A DNA stretch of 64,000 nt. Source: JAABSQ01 sp964573705. Lineage in GTDB: Bacteria; Desulfobacterota; Desulfobacteria; Desulfobacterales; Desulfococcaceae. Shown in pieces: positions 27,273 to 36,208 of the stretch (position 1 is the first letter of the stretch; the number at the start of each line of letters is the position of its first letter). Below the pieces are notes generated by a model. It worked only from the letters and a program-made list of their open reading frames with translations. It made no database searches and was not told where the DNA came from. The translations under genes were made by a program, and so were the position numbers. The stretch lies in assembly GCA_964573705.1 (NCBI GenBank), contig CAZNLT010000005.1:4340-68339 (forward strand). Reading direction: 5' to 3'.

Positions 27273-27629
27273 CTATTTACCGACCGCCTTCTCCACCAGT
27301 TCGATCACCTTTTCCGGCTCAAACGGTTTATGGAGATATCCTACTGCATCCCGAACAGAAAGGTGCCGGGACGGCATTCCGCTGATGACCAGTACCGGGG
27401 TTTCCTTGAGATCCGGGTCCTTTTTAAATTTTCGGTAGAAGCGGGTGCCCCATTCTTCCGGCATTTCCAGATCGAGCGTCACCAGATCGGGTTTTTCCTG
27501 CTTCATCACCTCCAAAGCTTCAATCCCGTTTCCGGCGGTACAGGTTTCATATCCATGGTCGTTCAGGATGGTGGACAGATGTTTTACGACCACCGGATCA
27601 TCATCGATGACCAACACTTTTTTTGCCAT
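27273..27629 (-). CDS. Response regulator, receiver only
   Basis: 118 residues starting KKVLVIDDDPVVVKH. Acceptor aspartate is in LVTLDLEMPE, the threonine/serine switch is VLVISGMPS and the lysine is in YLHKPFEP. No output domain, so it likely works as a phosphorelay partner or chemotaxis-type regulator. Located between tmc and hmc, consistent with control of one of the electron-transfer operons. Confidence 0.88.
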   Translation of the reverse strand: MAKKVLVIDDDPVVVKHLSTILNDHGYETCTAGNGIEALEVMKQEKPDLVTLDLEMPEEWGTRFYRKFKKDPDLKETPVLVISGMPSRHLSVRDAVGYLHKPFEPEKVIELVEKAVGK

Positions 27630-27745
27630 AATACACCTCGTTTCTAAAAAAGGTTAACAACAAACGGCCCATGCCTTTTGATGCGGAACCTCAGCCATAC
27701 ACCAGGAGGGCTAACGACCGAAGGCATTCGAAACCGCAAAATTTC

Positions 27746-28138
27746 TCAGGCGGATCGATTGATCAAATGGACCTGATCATTCAGGGTCCAGTAATCGTAA
27801 ATATATCCGATTCCGAATAATCCGGCGGACAGCAGATAAATGATTCCGGAAATCCATTTTCCCATGTAAAATCGATGGATGCCGAAGGGTCCTAGAAAGG
27901 TGTGTAAAACCCAAGCGACATTGTAGTCTACGGGGCCTTCACTGAACCGCAAATCGGCCTCCCGGTCCATAGCGGGGATCAGAAACAGATCGATGATCCA
28001 GCCGATGAACAGCAACCCCAAGGTAAAAAAATAGAGGGTGCCGGATATCGGTTTTCCGAAATAAAACCGGTGAGAACCGGTGAATCCGAACAGCCACAGA
28101 ATATAGCCGATTATTTTGGAGTGGGTATTGCTTTCCAT
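27746..28138 (-). CDS. TM2-domain membrane protein (two TM2 modules)
   Basis: 130 residues from ATG 28138 (MESNTHSKIIGYIL). A longer in-frame start at 28192 lacks support. Two TM2 units, each two membrane helices joined by a short loop, are marked by GSHRFYFGKPISG (first) and GIHRFYMGKWISG (second). Function of TM2 proteins in bacteria is not established. Downstream of the Tmc operon across a GC-rich hairpin. Confidence 0.82.
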   Translation of the reverse strand: MESNTHSKIIGYILWLFGFTGSHRFYFGKPISGTLYFFTLGLLFIGWIIDLFLIPAMDREADLRFSEGPVDYNVAWVLHTFLGPFGIHRFYMGKWISGIIYLLSAGLFGIGYIYDYWTLNDQVHLINRSA

Positions 28139-28196
28139 ATCCGCTTTCAGAGAGTTTGCCGGAAGAAGGATTCTCCCGGCCCTCGATTTCAAATTC

Positions 28197-28225
28197 CCGG
28201 CCGGGGCTCAACCCCGGCCGGTTTT
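28197..28225. terminator. Strong hairpin between tmcA and the TM2 gene
   Basis: CCGGCCGGGG and CCCCGGCCGG form a perfect ten-pair stem with a five-base loop (28197-28221). A TTTT run follows on the plus-strand side and only GAATTT on the minus-strand side. It lies past the end of the leftward tmc operon, so it could end or slow tmc transcription, though the U-run is on the wrong side for a classic terminator in that direction. Confidence 0.45.
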
Positions 28226-28266
28226 ACACCGGGTCCGCTGAAACGGTCCAAGCCCACGCGGCAAAT

Positions 28267-28653
28267 CTATTTTTCAAGATGGCACTCGCCGCACATCACC
28301 GGACCCGCTTTTCGCTCCTCATGGCACCCCTTGCAATTGAGATGATAGGCCCGCATGAGATCCATTTCGTCCTTCCCGCCGGCCATATGGCATTCCGAGC
28401 ACTCCATATCCTCGGAGGTTTCAAACTCCAGCCTTTCACCGTCTTCATACACATGGTGGCATATGGTGCAGTCTTCGGTGCCGGCCTTTTCATTGTGTTC
28501 ATCGTGAACAAACGGCACCATGCCGCGAATCCGAACGCCAAAAGCGCTGTCCCGAACATAGTTGACATCATCCTGGGAAAACCCGGTAATCGCCGCAAAC
28601 CCGGACATCACCAGCATTATTGCGAAACCAATCATCAAAACCCTTTTATTCAT
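28267..28653 (-). CDS. tmcA: TmcA, acidic type II tetrahaem cytochrome c3
   Basis: 128 residues with an N-terminal signal peptide (KRVLMIGFAIMLVMSGFAAITG) and four haem motifs: CTICH, CSECH, CKGCH and CGECH. The count, small size, acidic composition and position next to TmcB/C/D identify it as TmcA. It takes electrons from type I cytochrome c3 in the periplasm and passes them to the Tmc membrane complex. It is the last gene of this leftward operon (D-C-B-A order on the transcript). Confidence 0.9.
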   Translation of the reverse strand: MNKRVLMIGFAIMLVMSGFAAITGFSQDDVNYVRDSAFGVRIRGMVPFVHDEHNEKAGTEDCTICHHVYEDGERLEFETSEDMECSECHMAGGKDEMDLMRAYHLNCKGCHEERKAGPVMCGECHLEK

Positions 28654-28720
28654 CGGGAAATTCCTCCTTTGTTAGCCGTTTTAGAATGGAGAATCGATTT
28701 TACCATCAGGGTATCGACCG

Positions 28721-30076
28721 CTATTCGGGTTTTTCCATGACCTCATAGATGATATCGCCCAGGAACTTGAGTTCCACACCGAGGTGATAGTGATGAATAA
28801 TGTCTTCAAGACCCCCGTGACAGTTATGGCACGGAGCGATCACGACTTCGACCCCCTTTTTCTTCGTGGCGGCGATCTGATCCGCTTTGACGCTGTTGCT
28901 CACCACCCGTTTGTCTCTGAATGGAGGGCCGCAGTTGATCACCCCGCCGCCGGCGCAGCAGCAATAGTTGTGCTCGCGGTTGGGAGTCATTTCCACAAAA
29001 TTCTCGCAGGTTTTGTTGACCACATAGCGGGTCATTTCGTGAAGGCCCCGGCCCCGAATGACGTTGCAGGGGTCGTGGAGCGTGACCGGTTTGTCGAATT
29101 TTTTCGCCACCTTGATTCGGCCCTCCCGGAACAGTTCGTAATAGAATTCCAGGGCGTGAACCACGGGAATCGGCGGCATTTTCCAGCCCAGGGCCCGGTT
29201 GCCCATATCGTAGACCGACCGGAAAGCATGGCCGCATTCGCCCATAACGATCCGTTTCACCTTCAGCCGCGACGCGGTTTCGAAATGTTCTTTTTTGAGC
29301 CGGGCCATCAACTCTTGATCGCCGGTGTACATGGCCATATCGCTGTTGTCCCATCCCGGCGTGGCCGGCATGGTCCAGTCGATTCCGGCGGCATTGAAAA
29401 TGACCGCCGCCTGATAGATCAACTGAGCCCGGAACTTGGGCTCGGGGCCGATGACCGAATACATGACGTCGGCACCCTCTTTTTCCACCGGAATCCGCAG
29501 CCCCGGAATCTCCTCCTGGGCCTCTTCCTCCTGCCAGAAGAGGGTATCCACCCATTCGTCTTCCTTGACCCACATCTGGTTCATGGTGGCGGAATGGCTG
29601 TGGGCGGTGTCTTGAATATACTGCGGCGTAACTCCGAGCTTATGACAGATGCGGCGCATGGTCAGCATCATATAGGCCACATCGATGCCGAAGGGGCAGT
29701 ACATAGCGCATCTTCGGCACAGGTTGCACTCGGTATAGGCCACTTCGGCAGCCCGCCGAATGAATTCGGGGGAGACCTTGCCTTTCTTATCTATAATCTC
29801 CCAAAGGGTCTGTTTCACCTTTCCGGCCGGGGTGTAAATGGGATCTTGATTAGATAAATAGTAGTGGCAGGCATCCGAGCACAACCCGCAATGGACACAG
29901 GATTCCACATAGGCCCGAAGGCGCGGGCCGGTCTCGTTCTCCAGGACTTCATTGATCACCTTTTCGATTTTCTCAGGTGTCAACCGGGCCATGCCCTGAT
30001 CCAGCCCGATGTCTTTTATTTGTTTCAGTTCCTTTTTATCCGTATGGTTTTCCGTTTTGGAAGCAGGATCAGCCAT
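28721..30076 (-). CDS. tmcB: TmcB, cytoplasmic CCG-domain iron-sulfur protein
   Basis: 451 residues. Two ferredoxin-type clusters: CVHCGLCSDAC (about 61-71) and CNLCRRCAMYC (about 117-127). Two CCG cysteine domains include YCCCAGGGV and APCHNCHGG. A paralogue of HmcF and of heterodisulfide-reductase HdrD. No membrane segment. Starts 51 bases after tmcC. Confidence 0.9.
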   Translation of the reverse strand: MADPASKTENHTDKKELKQIKDIGLDQGMARLTPEKIEKVINEVLENETGPRLRAYVESCVHCGLCSDACHYYLSNQDPIYTPAGKVKQTLWEIIDKKGKVSPEFIRRAAEVAYTECNLCRRCAMYCPFGIDVAYMMLTMRRICHKLGVTPQYIQDTAHSHSATMNQMWVKEDEWVDTLFWQEEEAQEEIPGLRIPVEKEGADVMYSVIGPEPKFRAQLIYQAAVIFNAAGIDWTMPATPGWDNSDMAMYTGDQELMARLKKEHFETASRLKVKRIVMGECGHAFRSVYDMGNRALGWKMPPIPVVHALEFYYELFREGRIKVAKKFDKPVTLHDPCNVIRGRGLHEMTRYVVNKTCENFVEMTPNREHNYCCCAGGGVINCGPPFRDKRVVSNSVKADQIAATKKKGVEVVIAPCHNCHGGLEDIIHHYHLGVELKFLGDIIYEVMEKPE

Positions 30077-30127
30077 TACATGTCTCCTATGGTTAATTTT
30101 TGATGGATCGTAAGAACAATCAGATAG

Positions 30128-30787
30128 TTACCAGTCTCTGGCGTGTCTGACGGCGCCGAATTCGGAACCGATGTATCCCCTTGTGAATACGAAATAGAAC
30201 ATATGGCTCAAGCGGGTGAAGGGGATGGCCGCCAGCATGATTTCACCGGAAAGAATGTGAAGGATGTACATGAGTCGATACATGGGCCAATAATGGTGGG
30301 CCCAATACCCGGTAATAAAGGGCGCGGCCACCATGGCCAGAATCCAGTAATCGGAACTCGATGTCAGATATTTGACGTCCTTGCGGATCATTCTGCGGCC
30401 GGCGAAAAAGATGCAGGCGAAGATGACGGTGAGGGTCATCCAGTCGGCCACCGCTTCCGGCAGATACCACCAGCTGATGTCAAAGGATTCCTTCCAGAGC
30501 AGCACATGTGCCAGCAGAAAAATCGGGACCAGAATCACACTGATATGAAAAGCGAAGGTTACCGTGGTCAGTACCGGGTTCTTCCGCCAGTTGACACTTC
30601 CGAAGGGGGTCAGCCAGTGGAGAATGGACCGAAACGCATAATTGCCGTCCCAATACTCAAAAACGACACCGTCCTTTTTTTTGGCCTCTTTGGCCATGGT
30701 AACCAATTTGTAGATGCTTCCGCCGATAAAAATGACAAACGCAAGCCAGACCAGGGGACCACTGACGAGATTATGTAAAGTATGCAT
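30128..30787 (-). CDS. tmcC: TmcC, integral membrane cytochrome b-type subunit
   Basis: 219 residues, about five membrane helices. The opening TLHNLVSGPLVWLAFVIFIGG closely resembles HmcE, and histidines in FAFHISVI and YILHILSGE could bind haem b. It joins periplasmic TmcA to cytoplasmic TmcB across the membrane. The gene starts 15 bases after tmcD. Confidence 0.88.
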   Translation of the reverse strand: MHTLHNLVSGPLVWLAFVIFIGGSIYKLVTMAKEAKKKDGVVFEYWDGNYAFRSILHWLTPFGSVNWRKNPVLTTVTFAFHISVILVPIFLLAHVLLWKESFDISWWYLPEAVADWMTLTVIFACIFFAGRRMIRKDVKYLTSSSDYWILAMVAAPFITGYWAHHYWPMYRLMYILHILSGEIMLAAIPFTRLSHMFYFVFTRGYIGSEFGAVRHARDW

Positions 30788-30802
30788 CGCGTTTTCTCTC
30801 CT

Positions 30803-32080
30803 TTAACCGAGTATTTGGTTCAACGGCAGAACGATTCGCACATATTTTTCCGGATCGTCATCCTCTTCGAGGGCTCGAATCAGGATCTTTTCACCGTCCG
30901 GGCTGAAAATCGGATCCCAGGCCATTTTGAAATTCTGCTTCATCGGTTTTCCATCCACCAGATAGGTAAAACGCCCTTCTTTTTCCACTTTCAGGGCGAC
31001 ATGGGCGCTGTCGGTGCTGAAGACCGGCTTCCAGGCCATGTCGTATTCACCCACCCAGTGATTGCCGTCCACCATGCACGACCATTTTTCCTTTTCTTTT
31101 CCGATACAGGCGACGCGTTGGCCATCGGGACTGAATACCAGATCCGTGACCAGATCGCCAAAGGTCACCTTCCAGGAGGTGTCATCCACAGCCACCGTCC
31201 ACCGACCGTATTTCGGAGCAACGATGGCGGCGATTTTCCCGCCGGTGGGGCTATACTGGTGGTGCCATATCTGCACATACCGCCCCTTCCAGAAGAGATT
31301 TCCATCTTTGGCCAGGGTCCATCCGCCGGCGGTTCGAACGGGTGCGGTAACACTGCCGTCCCGAGGTGAGAATTGGGGTTGCCATAGATTCGTATAGATC
31401 GAATCCCAAGGGGTGCCGTCCACCGCAATGGTGTAATCATAAAGGCTTGTTCGAACCTGCGCGGCCACATGCTTTCCGTCGGGGCTGAAGGCAGGCTCCC
31501 AGGCATTGATGAAGTTCTGATCCCATACCGCGCCATCCACGGCGACGGAATAACAGCCTTCCTGAAATTTGAAGATATCCCCCTCGCTGAAAGTGACTTT
31601 CTGAACCACGGCCGCTGATCTGGCGCCGTCCGGGCTGATCGTCATATTGGTCATATAAGGATAGCCCGTTTCCCAGGGGACATCATTGATCATCACGCAA
31701 TACTCACCCCCGGCCTGGGCCATGCAGGCGAGGTTTCGGCCGTTCTTTCCCCATTTGGTGTTCCAGACGAACTCGTAGCGGTTTTCCCAGGGTTCGCCGT
31801 CCACCGCCAGCGTCCACTCGGCGGTATCCGATACGATGGCGCTCAACCGATTGTCCGGCAGGTATCTCAGGTACCATGCCTTGTCAAAAGTGTTTTCCCA
31901 GATTTCACCGTTCTCGTAGATGCCGAATTCCATTTCATCCGGCTTCACAATGGCGGCGATCTTTTCACCGTCGGGACTGACATACGGTTCTTCCATGTAC
32001 TCGTACTCACCTTTCCATTTGGTGAGATCCGCGATCTGCCGTTTGCCGTCGCTCCAGTCCCAGTTGCTTAAATCATTCAT
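30803..32080 (-). CDS. tmcD: TmcD, WD-like repeat subunit
   Basis: 425 residues from ATG 32080, chosen for the AAGGAG site eight to ten bases before it; the longer frame to 32110 has none. The protein is made of repeated beta-propeller-like units, each with a W...D-G-x-x-W pattern (AVDGEPWENRYEFVW, AVDGTPWDSIYTNLW) and SPDG turns. It has no cofactor motif and no clear signal peptide. TmcD is the fourth known subunit of the complex, of unknown role. First gene on the tmc transcript here. Confidence 0.85.
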   Translation of the reverse strand: MNDLSNWDWSDGKRQIADLTKWKGEYEYMEEPYVSPDGEKIAAIVKPDEMEFGIYENGEIWENTFDKAWYLRYLPDNRLSAIVSDTAEWTLAVDGEPWENRYEFVWNTKWGKNGRNLACMAQAGGEYCVMINDVPWETGYPYMTNMTISPDGARSAAVVQKVTFSEGDIFKFQEGCYSVAVDGAVWDQNFINAWEPAFSPDGKHVAAQVRTSLYDYTIAVDGTPWDSIYTNLWQPQFSPRDGSVTAPVRTAGGWTLAKDGNLFWKGRYVQIWHHQYSPTGGKIAAIVAPKYGRWTVAVDDTSWKVTFGDLVTDLVFSPDGQRVACIGKEKEKWSCMVDGNHWVGEYDMAWKPVFSTDSAHVALKVEKEGRFTYLVDGKPMKQNFKMAWDPIFSPDGEKILIRALEEDDDPEKYVRIVLPLNQILG

Positions 32081-32505
32081 TACCTTTTTCTCCTTTTTCC
32101 GTGTTCCCATAAAGTGATTTCCCTTATACCCTTTATAGAAGCGATTCGCCTTTCAGCGTTTTTCCACTTTTGAGAAACCGCGATCCACGCCGAATCGTCG
32201 CTCGGTCATCCTCATCAAGCCTTAAAAAATTAAGTTGAGAACGTTACATTCATATCCGGAATTTGTAAAGAGGTTATGCAATTTGAGACACTATTTGGGC
32301 TCGGCACCCGGCGTATTTTTCCCGGCCGCATTTACATACTCCAATAAAAGAATTAGATTGGCATTTTAGACAAACAGGACGGAATGGTTTTTTTCCCTTT
32401 AAATCAGCAAATGAAAATCGTTACGAAAGGATGGGAAGGTACTTGAAAATAGGCGAGGGGAAAGCGTATGAAACAGATATACCATAAAAATGGGGAGGAT
32501 ACACC
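32081..32505. other. Divergent intergenic region, 425 bases
   Basis: Lies between tmcD (leftward) and the PilZ gene (rightward), so it should hold the tmc promoter. It is less GC-rich than its neighbours. I see no convincing -35/-10 pair or sigma54 signature and no RNA motif. Confidence 0.5.
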
Positions 32506-32985
32506 ATGAATCCCGATACCTGCGCGACCGTTCATGTCGATCCCCAGAACCAGGCGGCCATCTGCTGCCCGGTCTGCGGGTTCATTAAACATACCGACAT
32601 GTCCAAATTTAAAAACGTCCACTACAACCTGAATATACGGGTTCGATGTCGGTGCGGAAATATCTTTAGACGGAACCTCAACTTTCGCAGATATCATCGC
32701 AAACCAGTGCGGTTGGCCGGGGAATACAAAAACATATCCACCGGAAGAAAAGGGGAAGTATTAATTGAAAACATTTCCTTAGGCGGGGTCGGCTTCATCC
32801 ATTTTCTTCCCCATGACCTGTTCCAGGACGCCGAACTGGAATTGCGGTTTCGTCTGGATGATCCCAAACGCAAGGAGGTTCAAAAAAAGGCGATGGTCAA
32901 ATCGGTACGCCGACAGATAATCGGGGTGGAATTCAGTGATTATCAACCCTTTGACAATGTGCTCAGCTTCTACTTGAGATCCTGA
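32506..32985 (+). CDS. PilZ-domain protein with zinc-ribbon-like N-terminus
   Basis: 159 residues. The C-terminal PilZ domain (about 65-159) has the c-di-GMP-binding signature: RRYHRKPVR for the RxxxR part and ENISLGGVGF for the (D/N)xSxxG part. Before it, CCPVCGF and CRCG form two CxxC pairs (about 23-28 and 48-52), likely a zinc knuckle. A strong GGGGAGG ribosome site precedes the ATG. It would read c-di-GMP levels; the output is not visible. Confidence 0.88.
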   Translation: MNPDTCATVHVDPQNQAAICCPVCGFIKHTDMSKFKNVHYNLNIRVRCRCGNIFRRNLNFRRYHRKPVRLAGEYKNISTGRKGEVLIENISLGGVGFIHFLPHDLFQDAELELRFRLDDPKRKEVQKKAMVKSVRRQIIGVEFSDYQPFDNVLSFYLRS

Positions 32986-33106
32986 AAAAGCTTCGCTTCT
33001 ATTTATTCTGAATCAGATACGCCACGCCGACGCCTGTTTCAGAATTTGAATGCTTTCCGTTGGCCTTGAATCCTGTCTTCTTCAGATCCTGCCTTCGTGG
33101 TGGAAC

Positions 33107-33838
33107 CTACCCCGCCGCCGTCCGGTCCGGGTACTGAATCACATTACCGGGTTTTCGGCGCCGCAGTACCCCCAAGGTGCGGGTCATCGGACATTCCCGA
33201 AAAAGGCCCGACGCAAGGGCCAGTTCATAGACCTGGCGAGGGGCCTGACCGCCTTCCTCAGGGTGTGTAAAGATATCGTGAATCAGCAAATACCCGCCGG
33301 GCAGCAGGTGGCCGGCCCATGCATTATAGTCGGTGAATGCGGCGGAAAAAGAATGGCCGCCGTCGATCAGCACCAGACTTAAGGGGGTGGCCCAGGCCCG
33401 TGCCGCAACATCTGATGCGCACACCAGCGGCACCACCGTTTTCTCCAGTGCGGCGGCTTTCAGGGTTTGTCGAAAAGTGCGAAAGGTATCGATCTGGCAA
33501 GATGCGGGATCATACAGCTCCGGGTCGAAATATGCCTCTCCCGGCTGCTGTTCTTCGGACCCGCGGTGGTGATCGACGGAAAAGAGGGTTCCGCCCCGGG
33601 CTCTACAGGCGGTCCCCAGATATACCGTGGATTTACCGCAATAGCTTCCGATCTCGAGGCAGGGTCCTGAGGAAGCCGCTTCCCAGGCGATGCGATAAAG
33701 CCGTCGACCCTCCTCGGGATCCAAAAATCCCTTCATCTGATTCAGAAGGTCGGCATTGATATCCAAGTCGGGAATACCGGCTTCAAGCCCTTCCCTTTCA
33801 GATTCAAGCCCTCCCGTTTCAGGATGGTACCGAGTCAA
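33107..33838 (-). CDS. Class I SAM-dependent methyltransferase (MT24/TylF-like)
   Basis: 243 residues. The SAM-binding core starts at GPCLEIGSYCGKSTVYLG (about 58-75), followed by VDHH and the acidic SLVLIDGGHSF motif that marks the methyltransferase-24 group. Substrate unknown. The TTG start at 33838 overlaps the ftsK stop (TTGA), so translation is coupled. A later ATG, about 36 codons in, is a possible alternative. Confidence 0.8.
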   Translation of the reverse strand: MTRYHPETGGLESEREGLEAGIPDLDINADLLNQMKGFLDPEEGRRLYRIAWEAASSGPCLEIGSYCGKSTVYLGTACRARGGTLFSVDHHRGSEEQQPGEAYFDPELYDPASCQIDTFRTFRQTLKAAALEKTVVPLVCASDVAARAWATPLSLVLIDGGHSFSAAFTDYNAWAGHLLPGGYLLIHDIFTHPEEGGQAPRQVYELALASGLFRECPMTRTLGVLRRRKPGNVIQYPDRTAAG

Positions 33839-36174
33839 CGGCCGCCCCTTAAGGGAATGTCGTCGTACCCGGCCACCAGCACTTCCCGGGGTTTGGCCCC
33901 GTCCGCCGGGCCCACCACCCCTTCCCGCTCCATGACCTCGATGATTCGGGCGGCCCGGTTGTATCCGATGCGCAAATGCCGCTGGACCATGGAAATGGAG
34001 GCCTGGCCGGACTGGGTCACCAGGGCCACGGCATCATCGTAGCGCTCATCATAATCTTCTTCCCCGGCGGTCTTCTCCTGAACCGGGGCCTCCACTACTG
34101 AATGATCGTATTCGGGCTGCTTCTGCTGTTTTAAGAATTCGGTAATCTGAGCCAGCTCTTCCTCGGAGATGTAGGCGCCGTGAATTCGCTGAAGCTTGGC
34201 GGTCCCCGGAGGCAGGTAGAGCATATCCCCTTCTCCCAGCAAAGTTTCGGCGCCGTTGGTGTCGATGATGGTCCGGGAATCGGTTTTGGAAGAGACCTTG
34301 AAGGTGAGCCGGGTGGGAAAGTTGGCCTTGATGATCCCGGTGAGCACATCCACCGACGGCCTCTGGGTGGCCAGAATCAGATGAATTCCAGCGGCCCGGG
34401 CCATCTGGGCCAGCCGCATCAAAGAGACCTCCACATCCCGGGAGGCCACCAGCATCAGGTCGGCCAGTTCGTCGATAATCACTACCACATACGGCAGCGG
34501 TTCCAACGGTGCGATGATCTCGCCGTCTTCCGTTTTCTGCTCTTTTCCACTTTCGCGTTTCACCTTGCGGTTGAATTGGGTGATGTTCCGAACCCGGTTT
34601 TCGGACAAAAGCTCATAGCGCCGCTCCATCTCATTCACCGCCCAGAACAGAGCGTTGGTCGCCTTTTTTACATCGGTGACCACGGGAGAGATCAGGTGCG
34701 GAATGCCGTCATATTCGGACAGCTCAATCCGTTTGGGGTCCACCATGATCAGTTTGACCTCTTCCGGGGTGGCCTTATACAGAATGCTGCAAATCAAAGA
34801 ATTGAGAAAAACACTCTTGCCGGTGCCGGTGGCGCCGGCGATCAGCAAATGGGGCATCTTATCCAGCTGCGCAACCACCGGGTTTCCCACGATATCCTTG
34901 CCCAGGCCGATGGTCATTTTCGATGCGGAGTTTCGGAATTCATCGGTGGAGACCAGTTCCCGAAGCCGGACCGTCTCCCGTTCCGTATTGGGGATCTCGA
35001 TTCCGATCACCGCCTTGCCCGGGATAGGGGCGACGATGCGGACGCTCATGGCCTTGAGAGCCAGGGCCAGGTCATCGCTGAGATTGGCCACCCGGTTGAT
35101 CTTCACCCCGGCGGCCGGTTTATATTCGAAGGTGGTGATCACCGGGCCGGGAATCACATCCTCGACTTCCCCTTTCACCCCGAAATCGGCCAGTTTCTGC
35201 TCCAGCAAACTCGCCTGTTCCAGAAGATAATTTCGATCCACGGAAGCGGGCCGCCCTTTGGGGCTGTCCAGAAAAGAGAGCGGCGGCAGGTGAAACCCCG
35301 ATGTTCCGGAAAGCGGCAGCACCAATTGCTCTGATTTTTCCCTTTTGCCATCCGATTTGGGCCGGGCGCTCCTCTCCGCCGACCGGGGGGTCAAGATGGC
35401 CGGCGTTTTCTCCTTTTTCTTTGATTTCGACGGTTTTGACCCGCCCGCATCCTGGTTGAGGGTCCATTTTTGGGATGCGGACCGTTTTTTTTTGGCTTCG
35501 ACACGACGTTCCCGCCAGGTCCGCCACAGGGCCAAGGTGCCGCCGGCGCCCCGCTTCAGGCCGGCGCCCCCGCTTCGCACACCGCGGCTCAAGCCCGACA
35601 GGCCAAGCCTGCCCAGGCAAGCGGCGGAAGCGGTCAAGGACAATCCGGTGGCCAGAATGAATCCCACCGCCAGCATCAGGACCAGAATAATGACGCTGCC
35701 GATATGGTTGGAATACCGGACTATGCCGGTTTTCAGGAATTCGCCGATCAGGCCGCCCGCGGAAAACCGCCCCCCGAAGATCAGGTAGTGATCCCGCCAG
35801 AGGGCGAAGAAAACGGCGGTTCCGACCATCAGAACCGCCCCGCCCAACAACCGGGTCGCCACCGCTTTTCTCGAAATACTTCCGAACAGCTGAAAACTGA
35901 TCAACAGCATCAGAACCGGAATCCAGAAGGCGCCCACCCCCACCAGATGAATCAGCAAACCGGCCGTGTAGGCCCCGATCAGACCGAAGAGATTGTGGAT
36001 ATTCTCGTGGGGGGCGGCATTAAAAAAGGAGGGGTCGGAGCTTCGAAAGGAAAGCAGGCTGGACAGGGTAAACACCACCAGAAAGAAGAGGAAAATGCCG
36101 ATGATCTCCCTGTAGATGCGGCGCTCTTTGGGATTGGCGGGCTGTTTTCCGTTCTTTTGAGAGGTTCGAGCCAT
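33835..36174 (-). CDS. ftsK: DNA translocase FtsK/SpoIIIE
   Basis: 779 residues. Four or so N-terminal membrane helices (up to about 190), a basic linker of about 130, then the motor: Walker A in GATGTGKSVFLNSLI (about 440) and VVIIDELADLM for Walker B. A C-terminal winged-helix gamma domain (AVALVTQSGQASISMVQRHLRIGYNRAAR, then VMEREGVVGP) reads the chromosome-orientation sequences. It moves the chromosome terminus at division. The linker is short compared with E. coli FtsK. Confidence 0.95.
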   Translation of the reverse strand: MARTSQKNGKQPANPKERRIYREIIGIFLFFLVVFTLSSLLSFRSSDPSFFNAAPHENIHNLFGLIGAYTAGLLIHLVGVGAFWIPVLMLLISFQLFGSISRKAVATRLLGGAVLMVGTAVFFALWRDHYLIFGGRFSAGGLIGEFLKTGIVRYSNHIGSVIILVLMLAVGFILATGLSLTASAACLGRLGLSGLSRGVRSGGAGLKRGAGGTLALWRTWRERRVEAKKKRSASQKWTLNQDAGGSKPSKSKKKEKTPAILTPRSAERSARPKSDGKREKSEQLVLPLSGTSGFHLPPLSFLDSPKGRPASVDRNYLLEQASLLEQKLADFGVKGEVEDVIPGPVITTFEYKPAAGVKINRVANLSDDLALALKAMSVRIVAPIPGKAVIGIEIPNTERETVRLRELVSTDEFRNSASKMTIGLGKDIVGNPVVAQLDKMPHLLIAGATGTGKSVFLNSLICSILYKATPEEVKLIMVDPKRIELSEYDGIPHLISPVVTDVKKATNALFWAVNEMERRYELLSENRVRNITQFNRKVKRESGKEQKTEDGEIIAPLEPLPYVVVIIDELADLMLVASRDVEVSLMRLAQMARAAGIHLILATQRPSVDVLTGIIKANFPTRLTFKVSSKTDSRTIIDTNGAETLLGEGDMLYLPPGTAKLQRIHGAYISEEELAQITEFLKQQKQPEYDHSVVEAPVQEKTAGEEDYDERYDDAVALVTQSGQASISMVQRHLRIGYNRAARIIEVMEREGVVGPADGAKPREVLVAGYDDIPLRGGR

Positions 36175-36208
36175 AATGGATTGTTTTTTCGGAAAAAGGC
36201 CGAAGCGG

